Part shown: positions 12,668 through 24,030 of the stretch, in pieces
Numbering within the stretch: position 1 is the stretch's first letter
How the letters are laid out: every line of letters begins with the position of its first letter
DNA from: Clarireedia homoeocarpa
Taxonomy: Eukaryota > Ascomycota > Leotiomycetes > Helotiales > Rutstroemiaceae
NCBI GenBank assembly: GCA_001465935.1
Contig: LNKV01000002.1
Span: 558,001-622,000, forward strand
Direction: 5' to 3'
Length of the DNA: 64,000 nt
Position numbers and translations under genes: made by a program
The notes under the pieces: model-generated
What the model was told of the DNA's origin: nothing
The model's database searches: none
The model's input: the letters and a program-made list of their open reading frames with translations, nothing else

Positions 12668-13843
12668 ATGGCGACTACGACGCAATCCACGCAGTCAGTG
12701 CGAGGTCTGCCGCAAGTAGGGAGCCAGAGTGGGAAGGGGGTGGAGAAGAATGATGCGAAGAATTATCGCGGTTTTGTAGCGGGTATCTTTTCGGGTGTAT
12801 CGAAACTTGCTGGTGAGTTGTGATTCCTTCTGGTCTTTTTATGTTTATGCTTCTATGCTAGAATGCAAGACTTGGGATGGATGGATGTCGGAGGATGTCA
12901 TCTTCATCTTACTCCCCCATGCCAATTGATCTATCACCAATGATCTGATCTCTATAGCTAACCTGCCATCCCCCCAGTCGGCCACCCCTTTGACACCATC
13001 AAAGTCCGTCTCCAAACCTCAACTGCATCCCAATTCAACGGCCCTCTCCAATGTCTCCTCCTCACCCTCCGCAAAGAAGGTGTCCCAGGGCTATACAAAG
13101 GCGCCACTCCGCCTCTAATCGGCTGGATATTCATGGATAGCATCATGCTTGGCTCCCTAACATTCTACCGCAAACTGCTTCACGAATCCCTCTTCTCCCC
13201 AACCCGCATGGCCGCCACACCATCCAGCTTCGCCCGCCAGGACCTACCCACCACACACAAACTTCCCAGTCTCGGGCACGCACTCGCCGGCTTAATGGCC
13301 GGCGCCACCGTCTCCTTCATTGCAGCACCAGTGGAGCACCTGAAAGCGCGTCTCCAGATCCAGTACTCGAGCAAGAAGTCGGAGCGACTGTACAGCGGTC
13401 CGATCGACGCCGCGCGCAAAATCTACCGTTACCATGGCATCCGCGGTCTGTACCACGGGCTGAGCGCGACGTTGTTCTTCCGCAGTTTCTTCTTCTTCTG
13501 GTGGGGCAGCTACGATGTGTTCACGCGGCTGCTGGCCGAGAACACTCAACTGAGTACGCCGGCGGTAAATTTCTGGGCAGGGGGGCTCAGTGCACAGGTC
13601 TTTTGGATGATGTCATATCCGTCGGATGTGGTGAAGCAGAGGATTATGACGGATCCGTTGGCGGGGGGGTTGAATGATGGGGTGAGGCGGTTTCCGAGGT
13701 GGAAAGATGCTGCGAGGGCGGTGTATCGGGAGAGTGGATGGAGAGGCTATTGGAGGGGCTTTGTGCCGTGTTTTTTGAGAGCTTTTCCGGCGAATGCGGT
13801 TGCGCTGGTGGCTTTCGAGGGGGTTATGAGAGCACTTCCGTAG
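12668..13843 (+). CDS. Mitochondrial carrier family (SLC25) protein
   Basis: This is an inner-membrane metabolite carrier. Exons 12668-12812 and 12978-13843 give 336 residues. The three SLC25 signatures are present, one per repeat: GHPFDTIKVRL, AAPVEHLKARLQ and SYPSDVVKQRI, each PX[DE]XX[KR]. Each is followed by the usual Gly/aromatic stretch (GLYKGATPPL, GLYHGLSATLFFRSFFF, GYWRGFVPCFLRAFPANA). The first repeat begins FVAGIFSGVSKLA and the intron splits its signature helix after the codon for Ala. The protein resembles the Ymc1/acylcarnitine-like branch, but substrate is not determined. In-frame upstream ATGs exist at 12593 and 12626. I chose 12668 because it gives a usual carrier N-terminus with a good context. 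Confidence 0.9.
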
Positions 13844-14411
13844 GAGCTGTGGATTTCTATTAGAGAGGTTACTGTAGTTACTGAGCAGATAGATGACCCT
13901 GCGGTTTATGAGTACGCATGTGTAATATATATTTTATATTTGGTATGGTGTAGGGGAACTTGGCATTTGGGATCCAATATAGAAGGGAATATCATACGTC
14001 CATGTATGATAAATGATTATACAATACCGATTATAGATATTAGAACTCAACTCAGCTTAACTCAGCAATGAAAACATTGCTTCAACACTTTCTCTGCTAC
14101 CACGTGTGAATATGTGAAGAACGACATCTGCAACAATCATAATATCGTGCGTACATTAATTCCAACGCCATGTATGCCGACAACGCTACCTTATTCAGAT
14201 CACAGCACACCGAAAATCCAAAGTCTGCCATTAGTCAGTCTTCCCCGTGTCCATGGTAAACGCCATCCTCGCAAATCCTGCATTCCATCCATTCTTCCCA
14301 TGACTGTTGATTTGGGCAAAACGATATTATATCTTACACCTTCGACCTTGGCCTCACCACAGCATATCACACTCATCTCCAGAATCTCCATCTCAAAGTC
14401 TTCTTAGCAAA
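13844..14411. other. Convergent intergenic region
   Basis: This lies between the carrier and NUP85 stop codons. It is AT-rich near 13920-14040, fitting two 3' UTRs. No gene is seen. Confidence 0.5.
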
Positions 14412-17400
14412 TCACAACCCCCCATCCACCTGCCTCAACCAGGCCCTCGCCAAATCCCTCGCCAACCCCAACCGCAAAACCCTCAGCACCTCCTCCGCCC
14501 CCATCCCAGCCCTCACTCCCTCCCTCCAATCCCAGCTCCTCCTTATCTCCCCCTTACTCAAACCACTCTCCAACAACCCCCTCTGCAACTGACTCGCAAT
14601 CATCGAGCTGCCCGCCATCGAGAAACTTCCGCCCAACCCCCTCTCCGACGACTGCCTCAACAAATCCATCGGCCCCGCGCCCTTCAAACCCGACTTGGAC
14701 GCTATGACAGCGTCGAGGAAATCGCTACACCCGCTATAAATGCGCGGGCCCACGCCTTGGATATCTTCGATTGCGCGGAGTAGGACGTCGATGTGGGGTG
14801 TCTTGAGGAGGAAATCGAGCTGGTTGACGAAGGGCATGGCTTCACCTAGGAGTGCGAGGATGTACTCGACAGGGACGACGGCGTCACGGTCTTCGTCGTA
14901 GAGCCCGCCGCGGATTTTGTCATCTGCGCTGATGATTAGGGCGAGCAGAGCGTTTGCTGCTTCCGTTTTGCGGGCAATGGGACCCATGGAGGGTTTTTGG
15001 CCGGCCGAAAGGTTGAGGTGTTCGTCGCGGAGGGTGTAGAATTTGCGGAGGGTGGCGTAACCGCTGAGGGAGGTATGGACCAGGTTTGCGGCATCGACGT
15101 CCATGCTGGACATTTCGTCAAGGGCACTGGCTGGTGAAGAAAGGAGCCGTTGGAGATGGTCGTCTAGCGCGGATTCGGGAGGATAGGCAGTGGAATAGAC
15201 CAAGCAGAAGGTCATGAGGGTGTCGAGAACATCTTTTACTTTGGGGGTATTGTGGGCTAATGCGTAATACCATAAAGCTTCACCATAGCGCTGCGTGTCT
15301 CTTGCAAGGGAATTTGCATAGTTCTATGGATAGTTAGCATTTGTTGAAAGTTGATAATACGAATATACGTACCATAGCGGTGGTCTCGGCTTTATTGCTC
15401 ATGCCGAGATCATTCAATAACCTCCACAATTTATCGACGACACCAGCTGTGTCAAGGGTGATCTTTTCCATTAGCTCCTCAACGATTTGTTCGGATCTGT
15501 CAGTAGAATCCAATCTACCCAATACAGCGATGGCCAGCTCCCAGCCTTCCTTTTTGACCTCAGCCTGACCTACTACGGCGGCTACTTGACCAAGCTTACA
15601 CAACCCGTTCGCATATGAGATGAGGGTGACATCTTTAACGCTATCAGGCTTTGAAGTACCAAAAGCTCCAAGAACATCCATCGCCTCCGCATCAAGTCCC
15701 ATGGTAAGAAGAGCTTGTGGTTCAGCCCGTGGAAGCCATCCTGCCAAAGATGCTACTTCAGCAAGCGCGGATGCTACCGGTAATGACCATGATCGCACAA
15801 TGGTAATTACAGCTTCGGCATCACCTTCGAAAAGACAAGCTAAGCCTACCTCAACGGGGTCCATGCTATTGACTTGGAAGTCGGTATGATTTCCAGATGC
15901 TGCATGAAACGCACGTCGCAGTCTGCGAAGATCAGTATCTGGCTCATGGTCGGAAGTGGATGCGCGAAGACTACTGATTGATCGGCCTGCAGTTAATCGT
16001 TTGTTATCTTTATTCTCATCACGCCAAGCCAACAGCGCAATAGTAGCTTCGCACCAGTCTTGAGCATTCTCAACGATTGCGACCGAGTCTCCCAAAACTA
16101 TACCGTACAGAGTCAATAGATTCTGGTAGATATTCCATGGCACTTGGCTTGCAGCTTTCTTCGCAAGTTTGCTGTAATTTCCAGATCGACCAAGATTCGA
16201 GGCTGGCCCGGAGAAACTTTCCATCCCGAACGTGATCTCCTTTCGGTTTCCCCCTTCTGCGAAGGTTTTGAGGTCTTCCAAAGCTTGGGAGATTCTGAGT
16301 CGGAATAGAGTCCAATCGCTTCCACGAACGTTCCAATCGCCCTTCACGGCAGGGCATAAAGAGAGAACACTTATGGCATCGTCGACTACCTTTTCTACGT
16401 TGGCCAGAGCTGCACCGCTGTACCCACTTTGCCCACCTTGATCGTTGATTTCTTCCGTACCTGCCCAGGCATACTTCCACCCCGCACTCTTGAGACAATT
16501 GACAATGGCAACTACCTTTCCACGAAGCAGATTGTTGTGTATCGTGTTCCAGAATAGATGATGAGCTGAAGGACTAGGTCTATTGGCTGAAATCTCTTCA
16601 AGCTGGTTGGGGAATGGATCATGATATTCGTCCAGCCATTCAAGCATGATTTGGGGCAGGGGCTTGATTACAGTTTCAAATCCCTTTTGCACCGGCTTAG
16701 AATGATGGATTTGCAGAGCAAGATGGGCTAGGAAGTTAGCCCTTGAGAAATCTGAAGCGCCCGGACCGGGACCAATAGTTGCTGCATATTCTTCGTTGTT
16801 ATAGAGCCTCGTTCGTTCGTCAAAGTCTTTCCAGAACTCTGTAAGCTCGCTGGGTATTGTTGCTAAAGCGCGCTGAAGCATCTGTTCGTTGTCCGACTTG
16901 ACCACACCTTCATCATATAGCTTCGTGATAATTGACTCTGTCTTCAATACAAGATCGTGACCTTCGTCCACTTCAGGTATTCCAAGCGCATTCGCAAGAT
17001 CTTTGGCTATCCTCGAGAAATCTGAAGGTTTCGACTTTTCTGATTGTGAGCGCGCCAAAGAGTCTCTAAAATCCACCAATTGATTTCCTTTACTCTGTCG
17101 AAAATTGCCAGATGTCGCGCTCGTGTATTCTGAATTGCTATGGCCAAATTTACTTCGTTTTGATTTCGTTCCTCGCGACTCTGACCGATAGTCGTCCATT
17201 TCCTCATCCTCGTATTGGCCATCCTCGTCCATCTCGTCATCACCACCGCCACTAGAATACATATCATCGTAACGCCTAGAGGACTGGGTATTATCCTCCT
17301 CTAGTTCTTCCTCCTCCCCTTCGCTTTCATAGGACGGGGATCGTATGCTCCGTTGTTGTTGCCGAGAAGCATTACTAAACACCGGCCGTTTCTGTGCCCT

Positions 17401-17694
17401 TGCGGCTGGTCGCGAGAATACAGGCGATGAAAAGGTTGGGCTTTGTAGCTCCGGTTCGTCGTCGTAGGCGGATTGTTGTGAGTAGGAGAAGGACTTATTT
17501 GGAGTCGGGCTGCGCATCGAACTTCCGTAGTGTGATGATGGTGCCGCGCCCGCAGGTGTGAATGAACCGACTGAAGAGGGCGGAGGTCCAGCTGGGGTGG
17601 TTGACGCATTGGTCGAGGTTGCAAATGAGAATGCATTATTCGTGCTTCTGCTTGGTGTCGAGGGAGGACTCGAGGAATATTGGTATCCAGGCAT
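14412..17694 (-). CDS. NUP85: Nucleoporin NUP85, Y-complex scaffold
   Basis: NUP85 is a structural subunit of the Nup84/Nup107 (Y) subcomplex of the nuclear pore. Exons 17694-15373 and 15323-14412, with a 49-nt intron, give 1077 residues. The first 250 or so residues are disordered and rich in Ser, Pro, Asp and Glu. The rest is an all-helical scaffold. Family-typical segments include FWNTIHNNLLRGKVVAIVNC, SQVPWNIYQNLLTLYGIVLG and DWCEATIALLAWRD. The length is within the range of filamentous-fungal NUP85. It starts 295 bp from the gamma-tubulin ATG on the opposite strand, so the two share a short bidirectional promoter. The call rests on recognised similarity of the helical region. Confidence 0.85.
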
Positions 17695-17989
17695 CTTGAG
17701 GGTGTGACTTGTCTAGAAGCAATGCCGTAGTATTTCTCACGCTTTGTGCCAAAATCTGCTGGGTTGGTTTGGTTGATGCGGTACGGCAATGCTCTAGCAC
17801 CAAAAATTGTTGTTTGTTGTTCGTGTCGTAGCTGTAGAGATTCACTCAAAAAGTTCATGAAAGACCCCTGCCCAATTATTTTCAGAAGCATAGCATCGCG
17901 AGAGCTAGCGCGGAAGCTCGATAAACGCGTCGACAAGGAACGAAAGCTTGAAAGAACTCGAAAAATTGCGCAGATTTGATGATAAAATA

Positions 17990-19722
17990 ATGCCCAGGTA
18001 AGCAGTTCCTTATCATTATAGAATCAAATATACTAAAGATGCTTTTTATATAGAGAAATAATTACGGTCCAGGCAGGCCAATGCGGCAACAGCAGTCAGT
18101 TCAAACCCCTCATTTCGGTCTCCTCTCTTAAGTTGAACAGATTCTGATGTGCAAGTAATATAGTTGGTAGCCAGTTTTGGCAGCAACTCTGTCAAGAACA
18201 TGGAATAAGTCAGGACGGGAATTTGGAGGAATTCGCAACTGAAGGAGGGGACAGGAAGGACGTCTTTTTCTACCAGTCGGACGACACACGATATATCCCT
18301 CGAGCTATTCTGATAGACTTGGAGCCAAGAGTACGAATGTCTCACGTTGATTCCTTGGGCCAAACTTGCGATTAGATCGCTGACATATACGCTGCTAGGT
18401 CCTCAATGGTATACAGACCGGTCCTTACAAGAATATCTACAATCCTGAGAACTTTTTCGTCGGTAAAAATGGTTCTGGCGCCGCGAATAATTGGGGAGAT
18501 GGGTATCAAACAGGAGACACAGTTCATGAAGAAGTCATGGAAATGCTCGATAGAGAGGCAGATGGGAGTGACTCTCTGGAGGTGAGGGGATTTTCGCCTA
18601 TAGCAGTAAACCAGCTAACTTTCTCTAGGGATTCATGATGCTACACTCTATCGCAGGTGGTACTGGCTCTGGTTTAGGATCCTTTCTCCTCGAACGATTA
18701 AATGATCGCTTTCCCAAAAAGCTGATCCAAACATACTCCGTATTTCCAGATACCACCAATTCTGACGATGTTGTTGTTCATCCATACAACAGTTTACTGT
18801 CAATGCGTCGATTGACACAAAATGCGGACTCTGTAGTTGTACTTGATAACGGAGCGCTTTCCAGAATCGCTGCGGATAGGTTACATGTGCAAGAACCATC
18901 ATTTCAACAAACTAACCAATTGGTAAGGAACCTTCCCCGCTATGTAGCTCCTATTTACTGATCAATACAGGTATCTACTGTCATGTCAGCCAGTACCACT
19001 ACCCTCAGATACCCCGGATACATGCACAATGATCTCGTTAGCATAGTGGCCTCATTGATTCCAACGCCTCGCTGCCATTTCTTGATGACGGCCTATACAC
19101 CATTCACAGGTAACAACGTCGAGCAAGCAAAGACTGTTCGAAAGACGACTGTTTTGGATGTCATGCGAAGACTTTTGCAACCAAAGAATCGCATGGTGTC
19201 TACCGTTCCAGGAAAGAAAAGTTGCTATATCTCCATCCTCAACGTCATTCAAGGGGATGTCGATCCAACAGATGTCCACAAAAGTCTTCTGAGAATTAGG
19301 GAACGACGACTGGCTACATTTATTCCTTGGGGACCAGCAAGCATACAAGTTGCGCTGACGAAGAAGAGCCCTTATATTCCCATGAACCACAGAGTTAGCG
19401 GCCTTATGTTAGCCAACCATACTAGCATAGCAACGGTAAGTCTCTATCTGTCTAGGAAAATAAACATGCAAACACTAACAATTTATAGCTGTTCAAACGA
19501 AGTGTACGACTATATGATGGAATGCGAAAGCGTAATGCTTTCATAGAAGGGTACAAGAAAACAGCTCCATTCGCTGACAATTTGAACGAATTTGATGAGG
19601 CAAGAGAAGTCGTTACAGATCTCATTGCGGAGTATGAAGCCGCTGAGGATGCTGATTATCTGAGCCCCGACACTGCAAGCAGCGCACCTACAGGAGAAGG
19701 AAGTGATAGGCGTGTTCCGTGA
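17990..19722 (+). CDS. mipA: Gamma-tubulin
   Basis: Gamma-tubulin nucleates microtubules at spindle pole bodies within the gamma-tubulin complex. Seven coding exons, 17990-17997, 18054-18094, 18164-18330, 18399-18581, 18629-18922, 18971-19435 and 19489-19722, give 463 residues, the usual length. The first exon is only 8 nt (ATG CCC AG) and completes the conserved MPREII start. Visible landmarks are QAGQCGNS, the gamma-specific EPRVLNGIQTGPYKNIYNPEN, the GTP-binding AGGTGSGLGSF and FVPWG-like FIPWGPASIQVAL. The acidic C-terminal tail (EYEAAEDADYLSP) follows. All introns are 47-69 nt with GT-AG ends, and frames join cleanly. The symbol follows the Aspergillus ortholog name. Confidence 0.96.
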
Positions 19723-20283
19723 TTACTTATGGTTGTAAGTATACCCTGGGTATCGGCGAGAAGCATCGTTGTTGGAGTTCAGGGTCTCAAAGGGTTCAAG
19801 ACAGGTCAAGAGGGCGGGTAGGGCGCTTACAGGGATGATTAATGATACCAAATGCCAATAACATCGAAAATTTGCGTCTGTTTCTCTTTATTTCCATTCT
19901 CCTCCGGGATTATCATCCTTTAGATCTACGATCGATCGTATTTTTGATGTTGATATTGGCCTTGGTGCCGGAAATGTTAGTCATACATGCTTTATTTCGC
20001 TAACGTCATAAGGAGCTCCCAGCCATGGTGGGGTCGTCTAATGTCATAGGCAGGTACAGATCTGATCTCCCGATTTCTTTATATGCTTCGAGTCTCCTTC
20101 ATAACTCATCAGAAAATCATCAACTAAAAAACTACTTCTTCACTACCACCAACAACACAAGCTCACGCTAAAGCTACCAATTGACCTCTACAAAGTAGGT
20201 CAATCGATCAGTCTCAATCCTGGAATGCATCTGGTATTAACAATTCCTCAAGTCTTCGAACACACGACTTCAATCAATCCATC
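19723..20283. other. Intergenic, probable promoter of the small protein gene
   Basis: About 560 bp contains a TATA-like TTTATATGC near 20087 and a C/A-rich leader before the next ATG. No coding exon is seen. Confidence 0.45.
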
Positions 20284-20550
20284 ATGTCCGGACAAAAATC
20301 AAAGGCCGAAATCATCGACGAGCGCAAGGCCAACCTCCCTCTCCCAGAACAACCACCTGTTGCCTCCGACTGGAACTCTGCCGATGCAACCAAGGTCAAC
20401 GTTGGCTCTGGTGGTGTCTCCAGCGACATCTCTACAGGAAACGCCGCAAGCTCGGGATTGAGAGAGCCTGCTACAGGAGGAAGTGGTGTTAGAGAAGAGG
20501 GTGGTGTTGATATGAGTGGCATTGGGCGGGAAGGAAAGGAATCTAAGTAG
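20284..20550 (+). CDS. Small disordered conserved fungal protein
   Basis: This is a single exon of 88 residues starting MSGQKSKAEIIDERKANLPLPEQPPVASDW-type sequence (shortened here as MSGQKSKAEI ... LPLPEQPPVASDWNS). I recognise the pattern as a hydrophilic protein common in ascomycetes but know no function. There is no Cys, no membrane segment and a high content of Gly, Ser, Glu and Lys, so it is expected to be unfolded. The start has a good context (ATC ATG TCC) and a 5' leader with TATA-like sequence. It is followed on the same strand by another hydrophilic disordered protein gene. The two share composition rather than clear sequence identity. Confidence 0.75.
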   Translation: MSGQKSKAEIIDERKANLPLPEQPPVASDWNSADATKVNVGSGGVSSDISTGNAASSGLREPATGGSGVREEGGVDMSGIGREGKESK

Positions 20551-21287
20551 ACTATGGAATTGTTCTAGATGTTACTGACGATATCATGCATGGGGTTGTG
20601 GGAAGGATCATTTGCATCTGTACATTTCTATTGGGATGGGAAAAGGCATCTCTGTACGAATATTGATACGAATTGATATGAAATACAAAACTAAAAGTCC
20701 CAATACCCATGCTTGCATCACTTCTTGATTGGTTTGCCACAATTATAATTAGTGGTTCATAATGCGGGAAAAAGCTCAATACGAAATTAAATAGACAGTT
20801 GGCTCAATGCTCTGCGAAAGAGTATCTATCATTCAGTTCTTCGTAATAATTTCTGCGTGGCCAAGATATTCTTAGTACATAACTTGCAGATTTTATGGCA
20901 TTCGAAAATATGCTGATAGTTATCTTGCTATCAAAACATCCAACTTTCACGTGATTATACTACATCTCGATCTAATAAGTAGTTGTGACGTAAAGTCAAC
21001 AGCAGTGAACCCTTCTGGTAATTTCAATTGTGAGCTTACAGTCACGCCAGATAATAAAACAAGTTCTCGCAACATATTCAGTGTCTCGCCCAACGTGATG
21101 TCATATCGGTTTAAGAATATACTAGATGTGTTGATAACAACTGAGAACATCTGAGAGCGGATAGAAATACCATAAACTGACCTTTACCACACATCTTTAC
21201 CTTCATCCTATACTCAAAATCATTGCATCTTTGAACGTGAAAAAAAGTAAACAAATTCACACATCGAAATAAAGCACATCTATCAAA
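20551..21287. other. Intergenic between two disordered-protein genes
   Basis: About 740 bp is AT-rich and holds the 3' UTR of one gene and the promoter of the next. No other feature is seen. Confidence 0.45.
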
Positions 21288-21994
21288 ATGTCTAGCATCG
21301 GAACTAAGGTAAATTACAAGCACTTGTTCAGTAACTCTTATGAACCTCTTCGGACTACGAAGAATTGAACAACTCAGCTGCGTGGCTATTTGTTCATAGC
21401 AGTGAATTGAGCTAACATCAACCATAGGTCAAAGATCCCCACTCCGTCATCAAGGAAGGTGCAGGTCCAGTGGCAGCGGATTCTCTTGCTGCTGAGTCCA
21501 CAAAGTCGGGAGGAGCCTTCTCGGAAAATCGTGGCAGTGAGCCATTAAAAGTTTCTGGCTCCAACTCCACACTTGCCAACACCGACACGTCAGCCGCCGA
21601 CCGTTTAGACCCAGCACCCGACGCCGAGACCAGAAAAGCTCAGAACGATTGGACCGAGGAAAAGGAATCTGGACGAACGAGCGGAAGCCAAACAAAGAGC
21701 AGCCACCACAGCTCTGGCAATGGGGCACCAGCGCCATCATATGTTGCCAGTCAGTATATTACTGATGGAAAGCCAAAGGGGGAAAACTTGAAGGAGGGTG
21801 AAATTGATAGCGATGATGCAAAGAATGCTAGCTTTACCACAGAAATTGGATCAGACAAGGATCCTGGTCGACTTGCAGAGCAGAAGTTTGCAAGGGAGAA
21901 CGCCGTATCAGCCAACGATGCCGGCTACCCAAAAGATAGGGGAGAGCCTGGAGCGGGACAGTATGATGCTTTGAAGTCGGAGACTTCGGTATGA
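21288..21994 (+). CDS. Hydrophilic disordered conserved fungal protein
   Basis: Exons 21288-21308 and 21428-21994 give 195 residues starting MSSIGTK followed by VKDPHSVIKEG. The 119-nt intron has GTAAAT and AG ends. The protein is rich in Ser, Gly, Glu, Asp and Lys with no Cys or membrane segment. The segment YVASQYITDGKPKGENLKEG looks like a conserved core of a fungal family without known function. Its composition is like stress-protective (LEA or dehydrin-like) proteins, but I see no canonical LEA repeat, so this remains a guess. The neighbour upstream has the same character. Confidence 0.75.
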
Positions 21995-22977
21995 ATGGAA
22001 GGGGTAATTGTAACTTAAAACCCACAAAGACCGATGTTCATGCTTTCCTGTGGTTTCTCATTCTGGAATTTTTGAAAAATTAAAGCCCGCCCGCTCACAT
22101 CTTCAACGTCTATATGACAGTGCTGTATCACGAGCTTTCCCGCCGGGGCCTTAGGCCTAAATAATATACACAACTCGCTGTCGTTTATAGTGTATTATTT
22201 TAAAACTTAGATAATTTGGCGGTTCCTGTTTGAGTTTCGATCGCGTTGTCGAATACAAGTAGCCACTATCCGGTGCTCTCTCTACCTAGGAGAGTCGGAC
22301 CAGCTGTTGAACATCCGCCTTCTCATTATCCCAATCTGGAATGCTAAACTGCTGATCAACATGCGTATATGCCTGATGAAAACCATCTATATCATTTGCA
22401 GGTGTTGGTTCGATTCCAATTCTGGGTATCACCGTGTCACTTATTGGGCACGGAATACTGGGTTGAATTGAGTCTGATTCTTCTCACTAAGTTGGAGATC
22501 TAAGCCAACTAGATAGCCCGGCTCTCCTGCATTAATGGTATTCCCATAAGGGGTAATACGTACCTAGGAATCACATCTGTAGTACTACAGCTGTGAGTCA
22601 TGTGATTGACCTTACCCGACAATAGGTTTGGCACAATGTCCATCATATTACGAGCATTGATTGACAGGGATTTGCACGGAAACGGGATCGCGGATAACAC
22701 CAGTATATCTGAATTTTTTGGTGAAACATAGTCTCCGTTAATTCGGATGGGAAAGCGCGGAGTTACTGGGGTGTTAGGTGACCCCCTGGAATTACTTCAA
22801 GGCGCAGCAAAACAACTGTAGGTAATTACCGGCTGTTGCATTATCTCTGCTCTGTCCGCTTTTTTTTGCCGCAATAATCATCGCACTCAACTCTGAAGTT
22901 GAGTCACTGTTCATCGAAAAACCACCTTCTTCAACAGAACCTCATACTTTCTCAAAGATCTTCTTCTCATCATCACC
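21995..22977. other. Intergenic, promoter side of the broken reductase gene
   Basis: Nearly 1 kb shows no coding exon. An 11-nt tRNA B-box look-alike (22407-22417) occurs but lacks the rest of a tRNA. A C-rich leader precedes the reductase ATG, as in an expressed gene. Confidence 0.45.
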
Positions 22978-23169
22978 ATGGCTACTAGTACAGTGTCCAT
23001 TACAGGAGCTAATGGCTCCCTTGGTATTCCTTCCGTGAAATATCTTCTTACCAATTACGCCACCTACACGGCCTTATTAACTGTGCGCAATCCGTCCCAT
23101 GAGAATACGCAGAAGCTCCGTGCAGCTCTTTCTGGTCTGTGTACTCCTATTTGGGCAGTCTCCACAGGC
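22978..23169 (+). pseudogene. 5' remnant of a KR/short-chain reductase-like gene
   Basis: The reading frame begins MATSTVSITGANGSLGIPSV, which carries the Rossmann NAD(P)-binding TGxxGxxG pattern of KR-type reductases common in filamentous fungi. It continues through TVRNPSHENTQKLRAALSG, then similarity stops at about 23136. The frame ends at 23187 after a meaningless tail. Intact members are about 300-400 residues. No downstream segments of the fold are found in the next kilobase. A likely solo LTR starts at 23170, so truncation by insertion and deletion is the simple explanation. It retains a promoter-like leader and ATG. Confidence 0.65.
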
Positions 23170-23444
23170 TGTCACAGGGCCTTATAAGGACAGAGCAGCC
23201 CCTGCCCGGGTGCTTGGTAACATAGCGGGCACCGAGACTGGTTAATGGGCAGATAAAAGAAACCTGACTATCCTGGCGATTCGTACAAAGTGAGGGGCAA
23301 GCGCTTGACTTGGTCACCTGACCCAGGAACTCAGAATCAGGATATAAAGAGCTACCTAAGGACATAGATTAGAACTCTTCAGATTTCCTCCTTGTTAATA
23401 ATACCCCTATCCCTTTCAATCGTACGACTAAGAAACCCGTGACA
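23170..23444 (+). mobile_element. Probable solo LTR of a retrotransposon
   Basis: The 275-bp segment starts TGTCACAGGG and ends CCCGTGACA, giving the inverted TG...CA termini of an LTR. Inside, GATATAAAG lies about 100 bp from the 3' end, where an LTR promoter TATA is expected. A second TATAAG lies near the 5' end. No internal element sequence follows, and no matching 5-bp target duplication is seen (caggc on the left, attac on the right), so it may be a solo LTR with altered flanks or a deletion scar. It interrupts or abuts the reductase remnant. Orientation was taken from the TATA. Confidence 0.45.
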
Positions 23445-24030
23445 ATTACTGCGAATTTTCAGAGACTAATCAGAAGCTATACTGCGAGGTGGTCTAGACA
23501 TTTTTCAATTATATGTGAGCAATTGCAAGCCCACGTGACTATCGTTAGAATCAGAATGATCGTACATTGATGTCGTCTGCGGATGAAAAATAGCGACTGT
23601 TGTCAGCACCAAACCACTTGAACTTGTTGAATCAGGTTTCGCCTTAGAAGCATTTGTAGCCTGGAGAACTCCTCCATTGCTTCATGTTTACATGCCCTTG
23701 CCCTAAAATTAAAAGAGTGTCGGAAGCTGGATATACACATTGAAGAAATCAATTCACTAGAATCATTTATTCATTGGATACAGAGACAGAAGTCATTCTT
23801 CCATTATACCGTAGCTGTTTGCAACTGCATTTCTTCTGTGTTCCTTTCAAGAGGAAATAATTGAAGTTAGGAGGGGGAGGTGAGTGCTTGAACCTCTAAA
23901 ATGTTCGTGGCGCTAGTCCCTATTCAAAACTTTCTCGCTTAGAGAAAACCTCCCACCACGGAATTTCCAACAATATTTCTTAAGAATATCGTCGTCTCTC
24001 AATTTCCGTCAAACAGATCAAGAACCAAAT
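23445..24030. other. Intergenic, RACK1 promoter region
   Basis: About 590 bp has no coding exon. The last 150 bp form the RACK1 5' leader. Confidence 0.45.

Noticed and set aside
22407..22417. tRNA B-box-like GGTTCGATTCC
   Set aside because: No A box, acceptor stem or anticodon arm could be built around it.
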